DNA of 64,000 nucleotides. Source: Acinetobacter nosocomialis. Its GTDB lineage: Bacteria > Pseudomonadota > Gammaproteobacteria > Pseudomonadales > Moraxellaceae. Below, piece after piece: positions 57,486 through 64,000 of the stretch. The stretch covers positions 3,410,001 through 3,474,000 of the forward strand of contig CP107049.1 of NCBI GenBank assembly GCA_025736915.1, read 5' to 3'. How positions within the stretch are numbered: the stretch's first letter is position 1; the number at the start of each line of letters is the position of its first letter. The position numbers were made by a program, and so were the translations under genes. The notes under the pieces were generated by a model. It had not been told where the DNA came from and made no database searches. It worked only from the letters and a program-made list of their open reading frames with translations.

Positions 57486-58397
57486 TTAAACTTGTCTGTT
57501 TAGTTCAGGGGGTAAATGCTGCGCCAAATAATCAATTGCAAGACGGGTTTTTAGGGGCATAAAAGGCAGTGTAGGCCATACCAAATGAATCGGAAAAGCA
57601 ATGCTCGACATGGTGTCTAACACTTGTACGAGCTTACCGTTCTGTAATTCATTTTGAATGAGCCAGTCGGGCAGCCAAGCGATACCAGCTCCAGCAAGCG
57701 CTGCATTTTTAATGGCTTGTAAGTCATTTAAAAGAAGTTTTGCTTTGGGCTTAATAAATAAAGGCTCGTCATTTTCCTTTTGAAGTCGCCATTTTTGCAT
57801 TTGACCAAAATGCGGGTCGGCAATCGTGGCGTGATGGTCTAAGTCTTCAATATGTTCTAGGGGACCTGCTTCATTTAAATAGTCAGGTGAGGCACAAAGT
57901 AGCATTCGATGCTCCCCAATCAGTTTGGCAACGAGCTGAGTGGTGTCAGGCAATGCTCCGATTCTTATACATAAATCAAAACCTTCTTCGACCAAGTCTA
58001 CAGTTCGGTCATTAAATGAAATTTCGAGCTGTAAGTCCGCATGCTGCTGAGCAAATTTAACCATGAGCGGGGCAGCAAAGACTTGTCCGAATAGTACTGG
58101 CACAGACATTCTTAATCGGCCTGTTGCGTTAATTTTCCCTTGGTCTAACAGAGCCGCAGCATTTTGTATTTCACTGACCGCTCGGCGGCTATGCTCATAA
58201 AACAAAGCGCCTTCATCAGTCATGCTGAGTGAACGTGTTGTTCTTTTAAATAGAACGACGCCAAGCTGCTCTTCAAGTCGAGCAATATTTTTACTAATGG
58301 CTGAGCGAGTTAAATGCAATTGCTCGGCAGCTTTCACAAAACTTCCAGCTTCAACCACAGTCACAAATATAGAAATTGCACTTAACTCATGTTGCAT
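57486..58397 (-). CDS. LysR-family transcriptional regulator
   Basis: A 303-residue LysR regulator with the winged helix FVKAAEQLHLTRSAISKNIARLE and a standard effector domain. It is divergent from the azoreductase gene (98-nt gap), the commonest arrangement for a LysR protein and its target. Confidence 0.88.
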   Translation of the reverse strand: MQHELSAISIFVTVVEAGSFVKAAEQLHLTRSAISKNIARLEEQLGVVLFKRTTRSLSMTDEGALFYEHSRRAVSEIQNAAALLDQGKINATGRLRMSVPVLFGQVFAAPLMVKFAQQHADLQLEISFNDRTVDLVEEGFDLCIRIGALPDTTQLVAKLIGEHRMLLCASPDYLNEAGPLEHIEDLDHHATIADPHFGQMQKWRLQKENDEPLFIKPKAKLLLNDLQAIKNAALAGAGIAWLPDWLIQNELQNGKLVQVLDTMSSIAFPIHLVWPTLPFMPLKTRLAIDYLAQHLPPELNRQV

Positions 58398-58495
58398 GAT
58401 TGTTGCCTAACTGGAATCAATATAGAGAAATAATATCACCACTGTTGAATTTATTGTGGAGTTAATATGGCTTCATCAAAAACGTGGAGATGGTC

Positions 58496-59092
58496 ATGGC
58501 TAAAATATTGGTATTAAAATCCAGCATTATGGGTGAGGGTTCACAAACCAATCGCTTAATTGATGTAATGCTTGAACACCGTAAAGACCAAGGTTTGCAA
58601 GATGACATTACCATACGCAATTTAGCTGAAATGAACCTGCCTGTATTAGATCTGGAAATTTTTCAGGCGCTTCGTGGGGCTGAAAATATAAATCAAGACA
58701 TTCAACGAATCGTTGCTTTATCTGATGAATTAATTGCTGAATTAAAAAGTGCTGATTTCCTCGTGATTGGCGCACCCATGTACAATTTAAATGTACCGAC
58801 TCAACTCAAAAACTGGTTTGATTTAGTGGCACGCGCAAGACAAACATTCCGCTATACCGAAACTTACCCTCAAGGTTTGATTGAAGGAGTAAAAGCGGTA
58901 GTGGTAAGTAGTCGGGGCGGTATTCATGTTGGCCAAGAAACTGAGGCAGTCACGCCTTATCTCAAAGCTGTGTTAGGGCTAATGGGCATTCATGAGGTTG
59001 ATTTTATTTATGCAGAAGGCTTAGACATGCAGGCCTATCGAAGTAAAGCATTAAATCTGGCAAGCCAGCAAGTTAAAGAATTCGCCATTTAA
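58496..59092 (+). CDS. azoR: FMN-dependent NADH-azoreductase / quinone reductase AzoR
   Basis: The 198-residue flavodoxin-like-fold protein has the AzoR N-terminus (KILVLKSSIMGEGSQTNRL), the FMN-binding PMYNLNVPTQLKNWFD and SSRGG segments. It reduces quinones and azo compounds with NAD(P)H in the cytoplasm. ATG 58496 with the GTGGAG ribosome site is chosen over an upstream in-frame ATG. Control by the divergent LysR gene is likely. Confidence 0.87.
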   Translation: MAKILVLKSSIMGEGSQTNRLIDVMLEHRKDQGLQDDITIRNLAEMNLPVLDLEIFQALRGAENINQDIQRIVALSDELIAELKSADFLVIGAPMYNLNVPTQLKNWFDLVARARQTFRYTETYPQGLIEGVKAVVVSSRGGIHVGQETEAVTPYLKAVLGLMGIHEVDFIYAEGLDMQAYRSKALNLASQQVKEFAI

Positions 59093-59148
59093 AATCATAA
59101 CCTGAAACTCTTGTACCTCTAATTGATCACAAGAGTTTCTAAGTTTAT

Positions 59149-59964
59149 TTAAATCACATTTCTAAGTTCATTTGCCGTGTTGCGTAGCAATGGCAAAATT
59201 TGCTGAACCAAATAATCTTCTTGTATACGGTTAGTTTGAGACATGCAGTTAAGCGCTGCTATGGCTTGACCTTGTGCATTAAAAACGGGCACAGCAATCG
59301 CAATTACGCCAAGCTCATGTTCTTCTTTAGAAAGACAATAATCCGATAACGTAATGCCCTTAAGCACTTCAAAAAACTTTGACTCATCTACAATGGTAAA
59401 AGGAGTTAAGCGTTTTAAACCATAAGTTTTGACCCATGCGTGCTGAGCTTCTTCAGACAGTGCTGCTAACAATACTTTACCTGTGGACGTGGCATGGGCA
59501 GGGAGACGGTTTCCTAAGTGCATGCCATAAGGACTTACACGTAAATTATCTTGCTGCGGTAAATAGCTGCGGGCAATCGGCACGACTTCGTTATCGTCTA
59601 ACACCACAATTGAAAAAGTCAGGGATGTCTGCGCGCACAAAAGATTTAAAAAGGATTGAGCAACTTTAGGCAGGTGGGCAGAGCTTAAATAAGAACTCGA
59701 AAAGCGCAGCACGCGATGAGTGAGCCAAAAGTAATGTTCATCGGTTTCTAAATAGCCTAAGTATTTTAAAGTTTTTAGGTAACGCCTTGCCGCTGTACGA
59801 CTAATACCGGTTCGCTCAGCCACTTGAGTAACATTGAGCCGTTGTCGGTCTGTTCCAAAAGCTTCAAGTAAAGCCAAGCCTTTTGCTAACCCTGCAATGT
59901 AGTCATCTTGACGTATTTTCTCATGCGAGTTCGGGTGCTCTAGAAAAGCATCGAGAGAAGGCAT
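59149..59964 (-). CDS. pobR: 4-hydroxybenzoate-responsive IclR-family regulator PobR
   Basis: The 271-residue protein has an N-terminal IclR winged helix (LNVTQVAERTGISRTAARRYLKTLKYLGYL) and effector domain, and closely matches PobR of Acinetobacter baylyi ADP1 in length and sequence. PobR activates pobA in response to 4-hydroxybenzoate. It is divergent from pobA, as in ADP1. Confidence 0.95.
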   Translation of the reverse strand: MPSLDAFLEHPNSHEKIRQDDYIAGLAKGLALLEAFGTDRQRLNVTQVAERTGISRTAARRYLKTLKYLGYLETDEHYFWLTHRVLRFSSSYLSSAHLPKVAQSFLNLLCAQTSLTFSIVVLDDNEVVPIARSYLPQQDNLRVSPYGMHLGNRLPAHATSTGKVLLAALSEEAQHAWVKTYGLKRLTPFTIVDESKFFEVLKGITLSDYCLSKEEHELGVIAIAVPVFNAQGQAIAALNCMSQTNRIQEDYLVQQILPLLRNTANELRNVI

Positions 59965-59993
59965 CCTTTCATTCCTGTTATTTTGGTTGTTTC

Positions 59994-60010
59994 TGTCCGC
60001 TATTCGGACA
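59994..60010. promoter_or_regulatory. Candidate PobR operator
   Basis: TGTCCG (59994-59999) and CGGACA (60005-60010) form a perfect inverted repeat with a 5-nt spacer in the pobR/pobA intergenic region, the size expected for an IclR-family site. Confidence 0.55.
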
Positions 60011-60090
60011 AACTAAATGATAAACGGTTATTTTCGTCTTGGATACATAGTGAACAAAACTTAAAGCCAGTAATTTAAAAGTCAGGATGA

Positions 60091-61320
<1,230 letters not shown>

Positions 61321-61330
61321 AGACTAAATA

Positions 61331-61357
61331 AAAGGGGCATGAAAATGCTCTTTTTTT
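61331..61357 (+). terminator. Terminator of pobA
   Basis: AAAGGGGCAT (61331-61340) pairs with ATGCTCTTTT (61345-61354) through a GAAA tetraloop with two G-U pairs, followed by a T-run. Confidence 0.82.
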
Positions 61358-61409
61358 ATATAAGAATTTAAGTAGGATGTAATAGATTAAGAGATATGGT
61401 CATACTAAA

Positions 61410-61444
61410 AGTAGCCCCGATACTTTTTGAAATATAGGGCTACT
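61410..61444 (-). terminator. Terminator of the racemase gene
   Basis: AGTAGCCC (61410-61417) pairs with GGGCTACT (61437-61444); on the minus strand a short U-run follows, 19 nt after the racemase stop codon. Confidence 0.65.
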
Positions 61445-61462
61445 TATCAATTCACCTAAAGT

Positions 61463-62755
61463 TTACTCAGCGGTTGCTGCAACTTGATGATTACTGATTT
61501 GCGTTGATTGCTGAGATTGAATAGGTTTAATCACTTGTGGGTTAGAGTTACTCCACGGGATGTAGGCCTCTGTCAAAATATGGCCTGTAAGACTCGTTAA
61601 ATCACTAGATTGAACCTCAGCATTGCCTTGACGACCATATAATACAACTTCATCACCCGCTTTGGCTTCTGGAATATCTGTTACATCAACCATAACAGTA
61701 TTCATTGATACTCGACCAACCACTGGCGCTTTTTGTCCATTTACTAAGACAAAAGCTTTATTACTAAAACTACGACGGTAGCCATCCGAATAACCTACAG
61801 GCAAGTTTGCGAGTTTAGAATCACGTGTCAACGTATAAGTTTGGTCATAACCTACAGTTGAACCTTTAAGGTAATTATTAATTGCAGCAACTTGTGTTTT
61901 AAATGCCATCATGCGTTTAAATTCAGGGTGATTAGGAAAATCTCCATAAATAATTGCGCCTGCACGGACCATATCTAAATGTGATTCAGGAACATTTACG
62001 GTAGCAAATGAATTTGCCGTATGTAATGTTAATTCTTTACGATTCAGTTTGGCTTTTTTAATCAACCATGCTGTTTGTTCATTAAATTGAGCTAGGCGCT
62101 CACGAACATATTTTTCATCTTCTACAGCATAATGGGTCATAATGCCGTCAATTTTAAGATTTGGAAGCTTAGTGATTGCAACAGCTTGTTCTTTACCTTG
62201 AGCTGTAGACATTTCAAGACCATTACGATCCATACCACCCGAATTTAAAGCCAAACTGTAATGTACAGTTGTATTATTCGATTCTGCCCATTTAGAGATA
62301 CGGGCAGCCTGATCATAGTTGCCCAAAAGCTCTTCAATATTTAACGCATGTGCATTGATGATTTCACTATCAGTTGCTGTACGTAAACGTGTAATTTTGC
62401 CTTTATAGCCATGCTTACGCACCATCGCTGCTTCTGCATTACTGGTGATGCCAATACAAGACACATTTAATTTCATAACACTCGGCATAAGTAGATCAAT
62501 ACTATGCCCATATGCATTTGCTTTCATGACTACACAAAGTTGTGTTTTGCCATTAAGTAATTGATTTGTCCTTTTAATATTATCTTCAAAAGCTTGAGTA
62601 TCAACTTCAATCCATGCATTTGCTGTAGGTGCAGGGCTGACTTCATTTGTGATATGAGACGTGAGTAAAGGTGCAGCATGGGCAAATTGTATGGAACCGA
62701 ATAATACCAATGCACAGCTATAAGCGAGATGCGAAAAATTTGTTTTAAGTTTCAT
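61463..62755 (-). CDS. Periplasmic broad-specificity amino-acid racemase (alanine-racemase fold)
   Basis: The 430-residue protein has a signal peptide ending AHAAP, then an alanine-racemase PLP barrel with the PLP lysine K78 in VMKANAYGHS, and the C-terminal beta domain with GYSDGYRRSF and GRVSMNTVMVDVT. A secreted racemase of this kind is broad-specificity (Bsr-like) rather than the housekeeping cytoplasmic Alr. Such enzymes make D-amino acids that edit peptidoglycan; Acinetobacter RacK, a D-lysine-producing racemase reported to protect against T6SS effectors, is one possibility. A Gln/Ser-rich tail ends the protein. Confidence 0.85.
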   Translation of the reverse strand: MKLKTNFSHLAYSCALVLFGSIQFAHAAPLLTSHITNEVSPAPTANAWIEVDTQAFEDNIKRTNQLLNGKTQLCVVMKANAYGHSIDLLMPSVMKLNVSCIGITSNAEAAMVRKHGYKGKITRLRTATDSEIINAHALNIEELLGNYDQAARISKWAESNNTTVHYSLALNSGGMDRNGLEMSTAQGKEQAVAITKLPNLKIDGIMTHYAVEDEKYVRERLAQFNEQTAWLIKKAKLNRKELTLHTANSFATVNVPESHLDMVRAGAIIYGDFPNHPEFKRMMAFKTQVAAINNYLKGSTVGYDQTYTLTRDSKLANLPVGYSDGYRRSFSNKAFVLVNGQKAPVVGRVSMNTVMVDVTDIPEAKAGDEVVLYGRQGNAEVQSSDLTSLTGHILTEAYIPWSNSNPQVIKPIQSQQSTQISNHQVAATAE

Positions 62756-63419
62756 GAGTTTTTTAATCTTTCCTGGCTGAATATGATTTAACGCTGGGTG
62801 GATTTTTATGGTTAAGTACAGAGATATAATTAATTTAAAATGTCACACGATTTGGTCATAATAATACTTTCTCCTTAAAATATTATAGTCAGTGTTAAGT
62901 AAAATTTAATTTTGCTTAAACTGTATTCATAAAATACAAATGTGATTTTAAATAATCTTAATTAAATCTAAATATACATTTGTGAAAAAAACAAGAAGAA
63001 AAATCATTATATTTTTTTGAATGTTATTTTTTTAATCTAATTATTGGTGATATTTTTGATGACATTTTTTAAAATATAACATTTGGTAAATAATTAACTT
63101 TATTATTACAAGGGTTATTTTTATTTTTATTATTTATTAATTATGGTTTTTTTATCATTTGGTAAAATATAAAAATATATGGAGGTAAACATCCGAAACT
63201 TTGTTTTATGGCATGTGAAATATTAAAATTATGATATTTATCATATGTTTATATTTTTTTATTAAAATTATTTAGAAATTTTTGGTTATACCGTGACAAA
63301 TTTTTAAGCATCGAATGTCATATTTAATAGTTTTTAATTAATTAATTTAAATTTTATAAATGAAATATTAATTAGATTGAATAAATAGTTGAGTGGTATT
63401 TAACCTTGGAGGTGTAGCT

Positions 63420-63473
63420 ATGGTTTTGTATAATAAATCGACGAATTGGCCTTATCTTGTTTTTTTTAATTAA
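63420..63473 (+). CDS. Tiny ORF with strong ribosome site (17 codons)
   Basis: GGAGG ends 7 nt before ATG 63420, and the frame runs MVLYNKSTNWPYLVFFN to a TAA. The product would be a short hydrophobic peptide. Translation is unproven. Confidence 0.3.
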   Translation: MVLYNKSTNWPYLVFFN

Positions 63474-63690
63474 ATTTGTTGTTTGAAATTTTGATTAAAT
63501 TAAAATTTTATGTTTATTTTTAAATCAGGAAATTTTCTTAATATTTTAGTTTTTATTAAATAGGTGATTTTATATTGAGAGTTTTAAAATATAAGATGGT
63601 GGATTTATTTTTTAAATTACTCAAGAGGTTTTGGGGTTTTATTGACCATACTATTCTAATTCTACAAGGCAGTAATATAGGAGGACGTAT

Positions 63691-63762
63691 ATGAGTGTTA
63701 GTACAAATCCTCACTTCCTATGTAAGAATGAGTACAGAAATATGAATTTTTATCTTAAATAA
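63691..63762 (+). CDS. Tiny ORF with perfect Shine-Dalgarno (23 codons)
   Basis: AGGAGG lies 6 nt upstream of ATG 63691, an ideal arrangement. The frame begins MSVSTNPHFLCKNEY and ends at TAA 63760-63762. It may be a leader peptide or small protein; no gene follows within the window. Confidence 0.4.
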   Translation: MSVSTNPHFLCKNEYRNMNFYLK

Positions 63763-63798
63763 GTGTCTCAATAAATATGATGTAATGGTTAAACTATG

Positions 63799-63819
63799 CT
63801 GTTTATCCTTGATAAACAG
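63799..63819. repeat. 9-bp perfect hairpin downstream of the tiny ORF
   Basis: CTGTTTATC (63799-63807) and GATAAACAG (63811-63819) pair perfectly with a CTT loop. There is no U-run, so it may be a structured RNA or protein-binding site. Confidence 0.5.
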
Positions 63820-64000
63820 ATGAGCCAAGGAAAGTTTTCCGAAGCCAGAGTACGCGTGTACACACGATTTTTTATGGAAAAGCTGAATTGAAGAAAAGGG
63901 GTGAATAGGACGCGTTTTGCTTAAAAGATCAGCATTAATAAAAGCTTTTGTCACATTTTTTCAGTATATTGCTATTAATTTCTTTATTTATAAATTCTAA

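Larger units (their letters stand above)
62756..64000. other. 1.2-kb very AT-rich region without a conventional gene
   Basis: Both strands lack ORFs that look like genes; a 78-codon minus-strand frame (63718-63954) has no recognisable content. The region holds GGAGG sequences at about 63181, 63409 and 63680, two of them placed before tiny ORFs (63420-63473 and 63691-63762), and several hairpins near the right end. Confidence 0.6.

Noticed and set aside
63718..63954. 78-codon minus-strand ORF
   Set aside because: It covers the hairpins and the end of the tiny plus-strand ORF and shows no domain, signal peptide or clear ribosome site.

Overview
The window looks like chromosomal DNA of an Acinetobacter of the calcoaceticus-baumannii group. 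The type VI secretion (T6SS) order tssM-tagF-tagN-PAAR-tssH-tssA-tssK-tssL-asaE-tagX, an IclR-type PobR divergent from pobA, a complete paa cluster and low-GC codon use all fit. Identifications come from reading protein sequence and motifs; no database search was run.

Layout. 1-12973: the 3' two thirds of a T6SS locus on the plus strand, starting inside tssM and ending with the peptidoglycan hydrolase tagX. 12978-23998: ordinary chromosomal genes (LysR regulator, purine-type deaminase with an MFS permease, YcaQ-like protein, GNAT, MocR regulator, QueH, SoxR, a DUF333 lipoprotein, serine dehydratase), with a candidate antisense-strand small RNA near 22.2-22.3 kb. 24010-37746: phenylacetate catabolism, with paaZ divergent from paaABCDEFGHJK-paaX-paaY-paaI and GATAC-type half-sites that resemble a PaaX operator.

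37862-47395 is a visibly more AT-rich accessory island and the most unusual part of the window. It holds a GH19 lysozyme-like protein with an upstream partner and three exported candidate immunity proteins (40988-44502, plus strand). A divergent operon encodes a predicted proteasome/HslV-like N-terminal-nucleophile hydrolase and a lipoprotein. Also present are a SUKH-type immunity-like protein, a histidine phosphatase, a 148-codon gene with a nonsense-mutated second copy (two 425-bp direct repeats flanking the effector module), a four-gene minus-strand run of unknown function, and a phage C4-antisense-RNA-like element at the far edge. I read it as a T6SS effector/immunity or polymorphic-toxin island with phage-derived DNA at its border; the secretion link is inference.

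47642-55295: a TetR regulator, then a five-gene set (class III PLP enzyme, AraC regulator, secreted PchP-like phosphatase, APH-like kinase, ethanolamine-type permease) that together suggest ethanolamine or phosphoethanolamine use by a kinase/phospho-lyase route. The two divergent promoters share sequence blocks. 55687-61320: a membrane-anchored catalase-family peroxidase with cytochrome b561, a LysR/azoreductase pair, and pobR/pobA. pobA makes protocatechuate, whose beta-ketoadipate pathway uses a thiolase step like that of PaaJ. 61463-64000: a secreted amino-acid racemase, followed by about 1.2 kb of very AT-rich DNA containing only tiny ORFs with strong ribosome-binding sites.
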